Shown: positions 46,562-55,169 of the stretch, piece by piece
How positions within the stretch are numbered: the first letter of the stretch is position 1
Layout of the letters: each line of letters starts with the position of its first letter
Assembly: GCF_004000235.1 (NCBI RefSeq)
Contig: NZ_RCIO01000003.1
Location: 124,373-188,372, forward strand
Origin: Mesorhizobium sp. Z1-4
GTDB taxonomy: Bacteria; Pseudomonadota; Alphaproteobacteria; Rhizobiales; Rhizobiaceae
Direction of reading: 5' to 3'
Length of the DNA stretch: 64,000 bases
Notes under the pieces: model-generated
What the model was told of the DNA's origin: nothing
Seen by the model: the letters and a program-made list of their open reading frames with translations, nothing else
Database searches by the model: none
Program-made: the position numbers and the translations under genes

Positions 46562-47977
46562 ATGGCGCTTGATGGCATCGAGAAAATGAAACGTAACGAG
46601 ACCGGTATCGAAGCGGTGCTCGGCATATTACGCCAGCGCTACGGCGAGCGCTTCCAGACCGGGCAGGCGATCCGCGAGCAGCACGGCCACACGACGACCT
46701 ATATACCGGGTCAGGCGCCGGACGGCGTTTTGTTCGCCGAAGCAGCCGAGGACGTGCAGGAGGCCGTTCGCATCTGCTCCGACCACAATGTGCCAGTGAT
46801 CCCTTTTGGTACCGGCAGTTCGCTGGAGGGTCATGTGAATGCGCCCGGCGGCGGCGTATCGGTCGACCTGTCGCGGATGAACAGGATACTTGCCGTGCAC
46901 GCCGAAGACCTCGACTGCACCGTCGAGGCCGGCGTCACTCGGACCCAGCTCAACGACTATCTGCGCGACACCGGGCTGTTTTTCCCGATCGACCCGGGCG
47001 CGGATGCCAGCCTCGGCGGCATGGCCTCGACCCGTGCATCGGGCACGAATGCGGTACGCTACGGCACAATGCGCGACAATGTGATGTCGGTGAGCGCTGT
47101 GATGCCCGACGGGCGGCTGATCACGACCGCAAAACGGGCGCGCAAATCGTCTGCCGGTTACGATCTCACACGGCTTCTCGTCGGGTCGGAAGGCACACTC
47201 GGCATCATAACGTCGCTGACGCTCAAGCTGCATGGCATTCCGCAGGCGGTCTCCGGCGGCGTGTGCCCGTTCCCGACGGTAGAGGCAGCCTGCAATGCGG
47301 TCATCATGACGATCCAGATGGGCATACCGGTGGCGCGGATCGAGCTCATTAACGGGCTCGGCATGAAAGGGATCAACGCCTATTCCAAGCTGGACTATCC
47401 GGAAGGGCCGTGCCTGTTTCTGGAATTCCACGGCTCGGATGCGGGCGTCGCGGAGCAGGCGCAGATGTTCGCGGAGATAGCAGACGAATTCGGCGGTGGA
47501 CCGTTCAACTGGACCAGCGTGGCCGAAGAACGCACAAAGCTCTGGAAGGCAAGGCACGACGCATACTGGTCGGGACTGGCCATGCGGCCGGGCGCAAAAG
47601 CGCTGTCGACGGATGTCTGCGTGCCGATTTCGCGTCTCGCCGACTGCATTGTGGAAACCGAGGCCGATATCGACGAGATGAAACTCATCGCGCCGATTGT
47701 CGGCCATGCCGGCGACGGCAATTTCCACGTCATGGTGCTGGTGGATATCGACGATGCCGACGAGGTGACACGTACGGAGGAATTTGTGGCGCGGCTCAAC
47801 ATGCGCGCCATAGCCATGGACGGCACTTGCACCGGCGAACACGGCATCGGGCAGGGCAAGATGCAGTTTCTGACCCATGAGCTTGGGCCAGCTGTCGACT
47901 ACATGCGCGCCGTGAAACAGGCGCTCGACCCCAAGGGCATCATGAACCCCGGCAAGATTTTTTCGATGAAGGGGTGA
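46562..47977 (+). CDS. FAD-linked oxidase (D-lactate dehydrogenase/glycolate oxidase GlcD type)
   Basis: A 471-residue flavoprotein with an N-terminal PCMH FAD-binding domain (about 40-220: VIPFGTGSSLEGHVN, then DPGADASLGGMASTRASGT) and a C-terminal FAD_oxidase_C domain with GHAGDGNFHVMVLVD and GTCTGEHGIGQGK, both flavin/substrate motifs of D-lactate and glycolate dehydrogenases. Probably oxidises a D-2-hydroxy acid, passing electrons to the respiratory chain. GGGAGA seven bases before the ATG at 46562 decides the start; the longer frame from 46394 overlaps the divergent thioesterase gene. Confidence 0.9.
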   Translation: MALDGIEKMKRNETGIEAVLGILRQRYGERFQTGQAIREQHGHTTTYIPGQAPDGVLFAEAAEDVQEAVRICSDHNVPVIPFGTGSSLEGHVNAPGGGVSVDLSRMNRILAVHAEDLDCTVEAGVTRTQLNDYLRDTGLFFPIDPGADASLGGMASTRASGTNAVRYGTMRDNVMSVSAVMPDGRLITTAKRARKSSAGYDLTRLLVGSEGTLGIITSLTLKLHGIPQAVSGGVCPFPTVEAACNAVIMTIQMGIPVARIELINGLGMKGINAYSKLDYPEGPCLFLEFHGSDAGVAEQAQMFAEIADEFGGGPFNWTSVAEERTKLWKARHDAYWSGLAMRPGAKALSTDVCVPISRLADCIVETEADIDEMKLIAPIVGHAGDGNFHVMVLVDIDDADEVTRTEEFVARLNMRAIAMDGTCTGEHGIGQGKMQFLTHELGPAVDYMRAVKQALDPKGIMNPGKIFSMKG

Positions 47978-48060
47978 TGCCCGCGCATATGCGCTTCGCC
48001 CGGCCGGCACGAGGTGCGGGGAGGGAGGAAGGCGCTTTGAAACCCCGTTGCGCCGCCGGA

Positions 48061-48078
48061 CGCCCCACCACTGGGGCG
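48061..48078. terminator. Short hairpin after the FAD-linked oxidase gene
   Basis: CGCCCCA (48061-48067), CCAC, TGGGGCG (48072-48078): a perfect 7-bp stem without T-tract, 83 bases past the oxidase stop. The rest of the 48001-48200 spacer shows no feature. Confidence 0.35.
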
Positions 48079-48212
48079 CTACATTGCGCACTTGCACACG
48101 CGCGATCCATTCAAGCGGGGCCTGCCGCGGCCGATTGCCACTTTATCGACAGAGTGATGCGGGTAAAGTGAGCCGGTCTACAGGCAATCCCGGCTGAAAG
48201 CGGAGAATTCAC

Positions 48213-51200
48213 CTGGCCCGGCTTTTCGTCATCATCGGCGGCCTGATCGTCCTGGCGCTGACCGCAGTGCTGGTCGTGCCCTATTTTGTCGACTGGACGA
48301 GCTACAAAGCCGAATTCGAGCGCGAGGCGAGCCGCATTCTCGGCCGCGAGGTCGTCGTGCGCGGCGATGCGCGGGCGCGGCTTCTGCCGCTGCCCTCCGT
48401 CAGTTTCACCGACGTCGAAGTTGCCGGCCGGGAACCCGGCCAACCGGCGATTACCGTTGAAACCTTTTCCATGGACGCCGAGCTGGCGCCGTTCCTGCGC
48501 GGCGAGCTGCTGATTTTCGACATGCGCATCGAGCGGCCGAAAGCGCGGATCGCGATCGACGAGAACGGTACGGTAGACTGGGCGCTGCGGCCCTCGACAC
48601 CATTCGACGCCAGGCAAGTGACGCTTGAAAAGGTCACGATCATCGAAGGCCGCATCGACGTCGACCATTCGGCCAGCGGACGCACGCATGAGCTGACCGA
48701 GGTCAATGCCGACATTTCGGCGCGCACGCTCGCCGGGCCCTGGCGCATGACGGGTTCCATGCGTGTTGACGGGTCGCTGACGGCGCTCTCGGTCTCGACC
48801 GGTGCACTAGAACAGGAAAGCGGCACGATGCGGCTGCGCGTGCGGGCCGAACCCGAGCGATACGGTTTCGGGCTGGAAACGGACGGCCATGCCGGGTTGC
48901 GCGAAGGCGTGTTCGGTTATGACGGCACTTTCAAACTTGAGGCGCGTAAGGCGGAGCGGTTGCGCGGCGCCGATGGTGCGACGTTTGAGCTCAGCGACGG
49001 CGGTGATCAAGGGAGCGTGCCGCCTGCCTATCGCGTGTCGGGCAGCTTCGGCCTCAACCACGAGAAGATCGAGGTCGGTGCGTTCAGGTTCGAGACCGGG
49101 CCGCTCGCCGATCCCTACGTCGCCAACGGCAGCGCGGCGATTACGCTCGGGACCGAGCCGCGCTTCGATATCTCGGCCGATGGGGCGCAGCTGCGTTTCG
49201 AGGATGTGAAAGATGCCGCCGAAGGCTCGCTCGCGCTGTCGACCAGGCTTGCGGCTTTCAAGGAGGTGATGTTCGATCTGCCGAAGCCCGAAATTCCCGG
49301 CAAGATCGAAGTGAAATTGCCGGCCATCGTTGCCGGCGACACGACCGTGCGCAATGTTTCGCTGTCGGCGGAACCGGTGGAGAAGGGCTGGGCGATCGCA
49401 TCGGCTTCCGCAACGCTGCCGGGCCGGGCGACACTGGAAGGCAGCGGCTTCCTCAACGCAACGTTCGGCGAGTTCGGATTTTCAGGCCAGCTGCTGCTGG
49501 CGGTCGGGCAGCCTTCAGGATTTGCGGCCTGGCTCTCGAAGGACGTGGATGAGGCGATCCGCAGGCTGCCGGCAGCCGGGTTCGAGGCGAATGTCGAACT
49601 GACAGAGGAGCGGCAGGTTTTTCAGGATCTGGAACTGCGGCTGGGCGATGCCGGGTTCAGCGGCCGGGTCGTCAACGAGCAGCCGGCCGACAGGCGACCG
49701 TCGATGCTCGTGGAGCTGAGTGGCGGCAGGCTAGATGTCGAAGGTCTGGCAGCGTTTGCGTCGCTGTTCGTGAACGATAGCGGTGCGGCGCGGCTTGCCG
49801 ACCATGACCTCGATTTCAAGATCAAGGCAGGACCGGTCACGGTGGCCGGAATCACTGCAGAAGGTGCGGACACGGCGTTGCGGCTGCGTGACGGGCGGCT
49901 GGAGATCGACCGACTGGCACTTGCCGGCGTTGAAGGCGTTTCGATCAGTGCGACCGGCTCGGTCGACGATGTTGGCGGGTCTCCGACCGGTAAACTGGGC
50001 GCTTCGGTTATCGCCGGCGATCTGGCACCGCTGATCCTGGCCGCCTCGGAGCGGTTTCCTGAAAACACGCTGCTGGCGGCACTCAGCGACCGCGCGGCAG
50101 CGTTCCCGGGCATATACAGCGATGCCAATCTCGACCTGGACGTGCAGCTCGCGAAAGCCGGCGACCGCCAGCGGCTTGCCTTCAATATCAGGAACGGCGC
50201 ACTTGGCGGCAGCACTATCGATCTCGGGCTGACGGCGACCGGGTCGATTGCCGACCCGTATTCCGCCTCGGCCGATCTGTTCCTGACCGCAAGCAACGAG
50301 GAGCCCGGCGCAATTTATGCGCTTTACGGCATTCCGGCGCTGCCCTTCGGGTTTGCGGGAGCACTTGGAACCGAACTCGAAGTCGCCGGCGTTCTCGATG
50401 AGGGCGCTGCGGCAAGGTTCCGGGCGGCAGGAGAAGGGATTACCGCCACATTCGAGGGTACGGTGCGTGCGGACGCGGCCGGGTTCGAGCTGAGCGGCGA
50501 CGGCAAGCTCGATGCCGAAGACCTGGAACCCTACCTGATGACCGCGGGCGTTACGCTGCCCGGCATGGGGCTTGGCGTGCCGGCCGCGCTATCGGCCAAT
50601 CTCGACCTCGCCGACGGCGTTCTGATCGCCTCCGGCCTGGCCGGTTCGATTGGCGGCAACGAACTTGCGGGCGATATCAACGCCACTGTGCGCGACGGCC
50701 TGCCACATCTTACGGGCGCGCTGAGACTTCAGGCATTCGATGCCGGGCTGGCAATCGCTTCAGTGCTCGGGGAGGCGTCGATGGACATGGAGGCCGGCGG
50801 CGTGTGGCCACGTATTCCGTTCGAGCCCGCGGCCCGCCCGCCGTTCACGGCCGAGCTGGAACTCGATGCCGCGACGCTGCTTCTGAACGGGGTGGAGACG
50901 GCGCGGGACGCCAAAATGTCGGCCAGGATCAACCGGGAAGGCGCAAGACTATCCAACGCAACCGCCGCGTATCACGGCGGCACAATCGGCGGCTTGTTCG
51001 AACTGAGCAACAACAACGGTTCGGGACTGTTTTCCGGCCAGCTCAAGATCGCCAACGCGCCGGCGTCCGAACTGCTGCCGGGCACCGGTATCGATGGCAA
51101 AGCCGACCTCTCCGCAAGCCTCACCGCCAACGGCAAATCGGTCGAAGGCATGATGGCATCGCTTTCGGGCTCCGGCACGGCAATCGTGCGCGACATCGTC

Positions 51201-51983
51201 ATTCCCGGGCTTTCGCCCGATGCGCTGCAGCCGATCCTGGCGGCGGCGGATGCTGCCGGCACCGATATCGACAATGAACGCACGGCGGCATTTGCGCCGG
51301 AGTTCATTCGCAGCGGCTCGTTTGCGGCTGGCGAAACGGAGTTCGCCATTACGATTGCGGGAGGCGTTCTGCGTGCACCGCCGGTGATGCTTGAACGGGC
51401 GGAAGCGGCGCTCAGCGTCGAGGCGCGGGCCGATCTGGGCTCGGGCACAGTGGGCGCGTCCGGCGAGCTGATCTACGATGCCGGCGCGGAGGCGGTGGTG
51501 GGCGCGGAACCCGGCGTGCGCTTCGAGGCGCAGGGCCAGCCCGGTGCGATAGAGGTCAGGCTCGACACCGGGCCATTGGCACAGTTTCTCACCCAGCGCG
51601 CCCTTGAGCGCGAGCAGGCCCGCGTTGAAGCCATGCAGGCACTGCTTCTTGAACGCCAGCGGCTGCGGCGCGAGGTGCGTTATTACGCCTCGCTACAACT
51701 TGAGCGCGACCGCCTGGCCGAGGAACAACGCCGTGCTGACGAACAGGCGCGCGCCGCCGATAAAGCGCGCAAGGCCGCCGAAGAAGCCGAGGCACGCCGC
51801 CAGGCGGAGGAGGCCGCGCGGCTGAAAGCGGAAGAGGAGGCGCGTCGCGAAGCCGAACTGGAAACACGGCTGCGTGCAAACGAAGCCGTGGACGAAGGGT
51901 CGGACGTTCAGCGCCAGCCGTTGCCGCCGCCCAGCCGCAGCAACCTCACTCTCGATGGCCTTTTGCGGGCGATCGAGGAGTGA
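48213..51983 (+). CDS. AsmA-family envelope protein with apparent CTG start
   Basis: A protein of about 1256 residues. The N-terminus (ARLFVIIGGLIVLALTAVLV) is a signal anchor and is followed by PYFVDWTSYKAEFEREASR and GREVVVRGDARARLLPLPSV, typical of AsmA proteins, which bridge the periplasm and affect lipid or LPS transport and outer-membrane assembly. A long beta-rich repeat body and a C-terminal AsmA domain follow; residues of about 1130-1220 are a charged, Ala/Glu/Arg-rich coiled coil. No ATG, GTG or TTG precedes the membrane segment: the frame is blocked by TGA at 48195, and the only candidate with a good ribosome site (GGAG seven bases upstream) is CTG at 48213. GTG at 48267 would cut the anchor. 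Confidence 0.85.
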   Translation: MARLFVIIGGLIVLALTAVLVVPYFVDWTSYKAEFEREASRILGREVVVRGDARARLLPLPSVSFTDVEVAGREPGQPAITVETFSMDAELAPFLRGELLIFDMRIERPKARIAIDENGTVDWALRPSTPFDARQVTLEKVTIIEGRIDVDHSASGRTHELTEVNADISARTLAGPWRMTGSMRVDGSLTALSVSTGALEQESGTMRLRVRAEPERYGFGLETDGHAGLREGVFGYDGTFKLEARKAERLRGADGATFELSDGGDQGSVPPAYRVSGSFGLNHEKIEVGAFRFETGPLADPYVANGSAAITLGTEPRFDISADGAQLRFEDVKDAAEGSLALSTRLAAFKEVMFDLPKPEIPGKIEVKLPAIVAGDTTVRNVSLSAEPVEKGWAIASASATLPGRATLEGSGFLNATFGEFGFSGQLLLAVGQPSGFAAWLSKDVDEAIRRLPAAGFEANVELTEERQVFQDLELRLGDAGFSGRVVNEQPADRRPSMLVELSGGRLDVEGLAAFASLFVNDSGAARLADHDLDFKIKAGPVTVAGITAEGADTALRLRDGRLEIDRLALAGVEGVSISATGSVDDVGGSPTGKLGASVIAGDLAPLILAASERFPENTLLAALSDRAAAFPGIYSDANLDLDVQLAKAGDRQRLAFNIRNGALGGSTIDLGLTATGSIADPYSASADLFLTASNEEPGAIYALYGIPALPFGFAGALGTELEVAGVLDEGAAARFRAAGEGITATFEGTVRADAAGFELSGDGKLDAEDLEPYLMTAGVTLPGMGLGVPAALSANLDLADGVLIASGLAGSIGGNELAGDINATVRDGLPHLTGALRLQAFDAGLAIASVLGEASMDMEAGGVWPRIPFEPAARPPFTAELELDAATLLLNGVETARDAKMSARINREGARLSNATAAYHGGTIGGLFELSNNNGSGLFSGQLKIANAPASELLPGTGIDGKADLSASLTANGKSVEGMMASLSGSGTAIVRDIVIPGLSPDALQPILAAADAAGTDIDNERTAAFAPEFIRSGSFAAGETEFAITIAGGVLRAPPVMLERAEAALSVEARADLGSGTVGASGELIYDAGAEAVVGAEPGVRFEAQGQPGAIEVRLDTGPLAQFLTQRALEREQARVEAMQALLLERQRLRREVRYYASLQLERDRLAEEQRRADEQARAADKARKAAEEAEARRQAEEAARLKAEEEARREAELETRLRANEAVDEGSDVQRQPLPPPSRSNLTLDGLLRAIEE

Positions 51984-52024
51984 TCGCGCATCGGGGCTAC
52001 CTCATGCGTTGAATCAAGTCGCTG

Positions 52025-52318
52025 TCAGTTTGATTCCCGTGCGTTGCCCAAGCTGCTGAAATCAGACGAACTTTGCCCGGCACCGGTAACGATGTCAGCT
52101 GACGCGCCGGCCTTCAATTCTGCGAGCACGAACAGCCGAAGTGCAGAAGAAAGGTTGGTTTCGGACGAACGACCGGCATCCACCTGGGCAATGAGCGCTG
52201 CAAGCGAGAGACCGCGGGCTGCCGCGAGTGCGCTGAGTTCGACCTGAAACTCATCTTCGACCGAGTAGCTCGTGCGGTGGCCGCCAATCGAAACCGACCG
52301 TTTGCGGACCACGGTCAA
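52025..52318 (-). CDS. Ribbon-helix-helix domain protein (97 residues)
   Basis: Begins with a basic VVRKRSVSIGGHRTSYSVEDEF, which reads as the beta strand and first helix of an RHH fold, followed by ELSALAAARGLSLAALIAQVD, the second helix. RHH proteins are DNA-binding dimers, often autoregulators. The C-terminal 35 residues are Ser/Ala-rich. Its ATG overlaps the DUF4169 stop, so it is the last gene of a unit sspB, DUF4169, RHH. Target unknown. Confidence 0.78.
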   Translation of the reverse strand: MTVVRKRSVSIGGHRTSYSVEDEFQVELSALAAARGLSLAALIAQVDAGRSSETNLSSALRLFVLAELKAGASADIVTGAGQSSSDFSSLGNARESN

Positions 52319-52506
52319 TCCGTGCCGTCCTGTTCGTCGAGGCGATGCGCCTCATGCAGCCTTGCCTGACGCTCCTCATCTGCTTTCCGCAATTTGCGTA
52401 CCGAAGCCGCCTGCCCAAAGAGGGCGCGGTTTTCATCGGACCGCATAGCCCGGTCCTCACGTTTGCGCTGCTTGCGGAACTGACGGAGATTGACGACCTC
52501 TGCCAT
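52315..52506 (-). CDS. DUF4169 family protein (63 residues)
   Basis: A small, very basic and charged protein: MAEVVNLRQFRKQRKRED, then many Arg, Lys, Glu and Ala residues, probably mostly helical or disordered. Belongs to DUF4169 by size, composition and position between sspB and the RHH gene, a layout seen in Rhizobiales. Function unknown. Its first 12 residues resemble the last 12 of SspB (AEVVSLDSFRKK), the presumed ClpX-docking tail. Starts nine bases after the sspB stop and overlaps the RHH gene by four bases. Confidence 0.8.
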   Translation of the reverse strand: MAEVVNLRQFRKQRKREDRAMRSDENRALFGQAASVRKLRKADEERQARLHEAHRLDEQDGTD

Positions 52507-52515
52507 GCGCGGGGC

Positions 52516-53073
52516 CTATTTCTTGCGGAACGAATCCAGCGAGACAACTTCGGCTCCCTTGCCGGCGGGCTCCGGGTCGGGTTCGGCGTCCTTCTTGCTT
52601 TTCGTTTTTTTCGCCGCCGGTGCCTTCTCGTCCTCGGTCTCAGTCTCCTGTGCCTTGTCCTTCGCGGGCTTTGCGGCCGGCAGGCTCTGCACGGATTCGT
52701 TTGCGGCGTCGGCTTCCGGTTTCACGTCGAATTCCAGCTCGAAGCTGACCGACGGATCGTAGAAGCCGCGCACGGCGGAGAAGGGGATTTCGAGCTTCTC
52801 TGACACATCCGAGAAGGAAAGACCGATCTCGAAGCCGGTGTCGGAGACTTTCAGGTCCCAGTACTGGTACTGGATCACGATCGTCATCTGGTCGGGGTAC
52901 CGCTCGCGCAGGCGCGAAGAGATGCGTACGCCCGGGGCGTCGGTGACGAAGGTGATGAAGAAATGATGGTTGCCGGGCAGCCCGGTCCGGGCCACTTCCG
53001 CAAGCACTTTGCGCATGACGCCGCGCAGCGCTTCCTGCGCCAGAATGTCGTATCTAATATGATCGTCTGCCAT
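52516..53073 (-). CDS. sspB: SspB, adaptor delivering ssrA-tagged proteins to ClpXP (alpha type)
   Basis: A 185-residue adaptor. The folded substrate-binding domain is residues of about 5-125 (DHIRYDILAQEALRGVMRKV at the start, NHHFFITFVT and GFYDPSVSFELEF). A Lys/Glu/Ala/Pro-rich linker (about 130-172) joins it to the C-terminal AEVVSLDSFRKK, the ClpX-docking motif in alpha SspB. It recognises the tmRNA tag, whose gene lies immediately upstream on the same strand. The ATG at 53073 gives the usual family start; an ATG at 53103 is an alternative. Length is normal for the group. Confidence 0.92.
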   Translation of the reverse strand: MADDHIRYDILAQEALRGVMRKVLAEVARTGLPGNHHFFITFVTDAPGVRISSRLRERYPDQMTIVIQYQYWDLKVSDTGFEIGLSFSDVSEKLEIPFSAVRGFYDPSVSFELEFDVKPEADAANESVQSLPAAKPAKDKAQETETEDEKAPAAKKTKSKKDAEPDPEPAGKGAEVVSLDSFRKK

Positions 53074-53231
53074 TTGTGCCAGCGGTTCCTCGACTCGCGA
53101 CATCAGGTTTAGACCAAGTTCCGCCCGCAGTGAAACAGTTCTGTGCCCGAATGTGGCGGGTGTGGCCCGAAACAGGCAGCGCGGAGCAGTGGCGCGTTGC
53201 ACCGGGATCTTTCGCGAAGCCTGAATATGGA

Positions 53232-53548
53232 AGTGGAGGCTTCTGTTGCCAGGTGCCTCCGGACCCCGCCTGCAGGGGCTAACCCACAGGACTTAATTCG
53301 AGACTATCGCGCCGCATTAAGCAGCGAGACGTGCCTCAGCATAGTTGTCGTTTGCAACTACAAGATAGCCCGATAACGGTGGTACAATGCCGGGCAAAAG
53401 TCCGATCTTTACACCCTCGTCGATCCTATTTCGCCCCCATCAACAGCCGCCGTGGCCGGCGGTTCTTGGTGGAGGCGCCGGGTACCGCCCCCGGGTCCGA
53501 ATGGTTTATTACATCGGCAGTTTATCGCCATAGTCGGCCGAAACCGAC
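53232..53548 (-). ncRNA. ssrA: tmRNA, circularly permuted two-piece form
   Basis: Read on the minus strand the gene has an acceptor piece (53548 to 53467) ending in CGCCTCCACCA, then a 28-base intervening segment with a 6-bp hairpin (53447-53462), then a coding piece (53438 to about 53232) that starts GGGGGCGAAATAGG. The 5' GGGGGCG pairs with CGCCTCC as the acceptor stem, leaving ACCA. The tag reading frame (53355 to 53317) encodes ANDNYAEARLAA followed by TAA. A hairpin GGAGGC/GCCTCC (53260-53235) closes the 3' side. The tag ends in LAA, a ClpXP signal. T arm loop reads GGCGGTA between CCGGG and CCCGG. Confidence 0.93.
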
Positions 53549-53554
53549 AGGCCG

Positions 53555-53583
53555 AATATAGTGCCTGAATGGCCGTATTGAAA
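53555..53583 (-). promoter_or_regulatory. Candidate ssrA promoter
   Basis: On the minus strand, TATATT (53560-53555) is a good -10 box, with TTTCAA (53583-53578) at a 17-base spacer, a poor -35. The predicted start near 53548 coincides with a GTCGG/CCGAC hairpin at the beginning of the acceptor piece. Confidence 0.5.
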
Positions 53584-53660
53584 GGGCTTCGTCGTCAACG
53601 ATTGACCTTACAATCCCTGTGGGCGACCATTTCGCATTGCTGCGGAAATGGGGGGCGTCC

Positions 53661-53972
53661 ATGACCGACTATCTGGCAGACGTGCGCAAATACGACGCGC
53701 TTGCGGATCCCGAAACTGTAGGCCGGATCGTGAAATATCTCGGCGTCGCGCTGCACAACCGCGATTCCTCGCTCGTCGCTTGCTCCGATGTTTCGGAGCG
53801 CGAGCGCGTGCGCGAGAAATGGTGCGAAAAGAAACTCGGCTATATGGACGCGGACCGTGCCGACAGCGCAATCGACCTGGTGTGCCAGACAATGGCGCGC
53901 GACAACTCGAAGAGCCGGGTGACGTTTTATTACCTGGTTGCCAAGCATCTGGGCAAACTCGGCGATATCTGA
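53661..53972 (+). CDS. DUF2853 family protein (103 residues)
   Basis: A small, mostly helical, soluble protein: MTDYLADVRKYDALADPETV, then KYLGVALHNRDSSLVACSD, KWCEKKLGY and SRVTFYYLVAKHLGKL. These segments are the conserved body of DUF2853, of unknown function, widespread in alphaproteobacteria and Bacteroidetes. Four cysteines or fewer and no metal motif. The ATG at 53661 matches the usual family start; a frame opening at 53619 is not used. Divergent from ssrA, 113 bases apart. Confidence 0.85.
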   Translation: MTDYLADVRKYDALADPETVGRIVKYLGVALHNRDSSLVACSDVSERERVREKWCEKKLGYMDADRADSAIDLVCQTMARDNSKSRVTFYYLVAKHLGKLGDI

Positions 53973-54091
53973 TCCGGTCATACGGGCCGCACCTGGCGCA
54001 AAGCGCCATTATCCACGGTTGGCGGCACGCGCATTGATGCGCGATGGGGCCAGCGGCGTTATGCTTGGCGCCGAGACGAATCGGCAGACCC

Positions 54092-54985
54092 ATGCGACAT
54101 CCCGAACAGCAATATCTCGACCTAATGCAGGACCTGCTGGAAAATGGCGACCGGCGGGTCGACCGTACCGGCGTCGGAACGCTGTCGCTGCTCGGTGCTA
54201 TGGCGCGTTTCGACATCAGCACCGGCCAGGTGCCGATCCTGACCACCAAACGCGTCTACTGGAAGACCGCGGTGAAGGAGATGCTCTGGTTTCTGACCGG
54301 CGGCACCAACATCCGGCCGCTGCTTGAAAACAATGTGCGCATCTGGAGCGACTGGCCGCTCGCCAAATACCGCCGCGAGACCGGAGAGGCGATCGGCCAG
54401 GCCGATTTCGAACAGCGTGTCATCGATGATGCCGAATTCGCCGCGCGCTGGGGTGAGCTCGGCCCCGTTTACGGCAAGCAGTGGCGGCGCTGGATCGGCG
54501 CTGACGGCCGCGAATACGACCAGATCGCCGAAGTCATCGAACTGCTGAGAACCAACCCGACCAGCCGGCGCATTCTGTTCCACGGCTGGAACGTCGCCGA
54601 GCTTGGCCAGATGGCGCTGCCGCCCTGCCACATGGTGTATCAGTTCCATGTCGCCGACGGGCGGCTGTCCTGCCTGATGTTTCAGCGGTCGGCCGACATT
54701 CTGCTCGGCGTGCCGTTCAATTTCGCCGGCGCGGTGGCGCTGCAGATGATGATTGCGCAGCAGGCCGGGCTGCAACCGGGCTCGTTTGTGTGGATGGGTG
54801 GCGATGTTCATCTCTACCTGAACCATCAGGACCAGGCGCGCGAGCAGCTTTCGCGGCAGCCGAGGCCGCTGCCGACCATGCGGCTGACGCGCAAGGCCGC
54901 CAGCATCGACGACTACCGGATCGAGGATTTCGAGGTCGCCGGTTACGAACCGCATGCGGCCATCCAGGCCGACGTTGCCGTGTGA
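54092..54985 (+). CDS. thyA: Thymidylate synthase ThyA
   Basis: A 297-residue enzyme that methylates dUMP to dTMP with methylene-tetrahydrofolate, making dihydrofolate. Catalytic Cys179 in LPPCHMVYQF; DRTGVGTLSLLG near the N-terminus; QRSADILLGVPFNFA and HLYLNHQDQARE bind dUMP and folate. Somewhat longer than E. coli ThyA (264), through an insertion at about 85-125, common in alphaproteobacteria. The ATG at 54092 is the family start. Dihydrofolate reductase follows after a small gene, closing the folate cycle. Confidence 0.97.
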   Translation: MRHPEQQYLDLMQDLLENGDRRVDRTGVGTLSLLGAMARFDISTGQVPILTTKRVYWKTAVKEMLWFLTGGTNIRPLLENNVRIWSDWPLAKYRRETGEAIGQADFEQRVIDDAEFAARWGELGPVYGKQWRRWIGADGREYDQIAEVIELLRTNPTSRRILFHGWNVAELGQMALPPCHMVYQFHVADGRLSCLMFQRSADILLGVPFNFAGAVALQMMIAQQAGLQPGSFVWMGGDVHLYLNHQDQAREQLSRQPRPLPTMRLTRKAASIDDYRIEDFEVAGYEPHAAIQADVAV

Positions 54986-55028
54986 ACCCGCTCGCGAAGA
55001 CTGGGCATTGGATTACGGGAGGGTCGAA

Positions 55029-55169
55029 TTGACCGGAACGCTGATTGTGGCTGCCGCAATTGCCGCCAGCGAGGCGAGTGGAGGAGCGATGGCGCGGCGG
55101 CTGGTCCATTCCGTTCCCTTGCCGGAAAAGGATACCGACATCCTCCCGCTCGGCCGGTCTGAGCCGTGA
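55029..55169 (+). CDS. Candidate 46-residue peptide between thyA and folA
   Basis: TTG at 55029 with GGAGGG five bases upstream. The peptide begins MTGTLIVAAAIAASEASGGA (a weak hydrophobic run that could be a signal peptide or anchor) and continues ARRLVHSVPLPEKDTDILPL. Its stop overlaps the folA GTG (GTGA), the coupling seen elsewhere in this window. No family recognised. It may be a leader cistron for folA or a real small protein; the start signal and overlap are the only evidence. Confidence 0.4.
   Translation: MTGTLIVAAAIAASEASGGAMARRLVHSVPLPEKDTDILPLGRSEP

Noticed and set aside
47978-48200. Small frame and RNA gene in the spacer before the AsmA-like gene
   Set aside because: The frame at 47974-48171 is Arg/Ala-rich without a ribosome site, and no tRNA or known RNA fold was recognised; only one short hairpin is reported.
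48267-48300. GTG at 48267 as start of the AsmA-like protein
   Set aside because: It would begin inside the membrane anchor; hydrophobic coding continues upstream to a position with a good ribosome site.
53076-53561. Several small open frames between sspB and DUF2853
   Set aside because: This region is the two-piece ssrA gene; the frames have no start signals and no protein-like composition.
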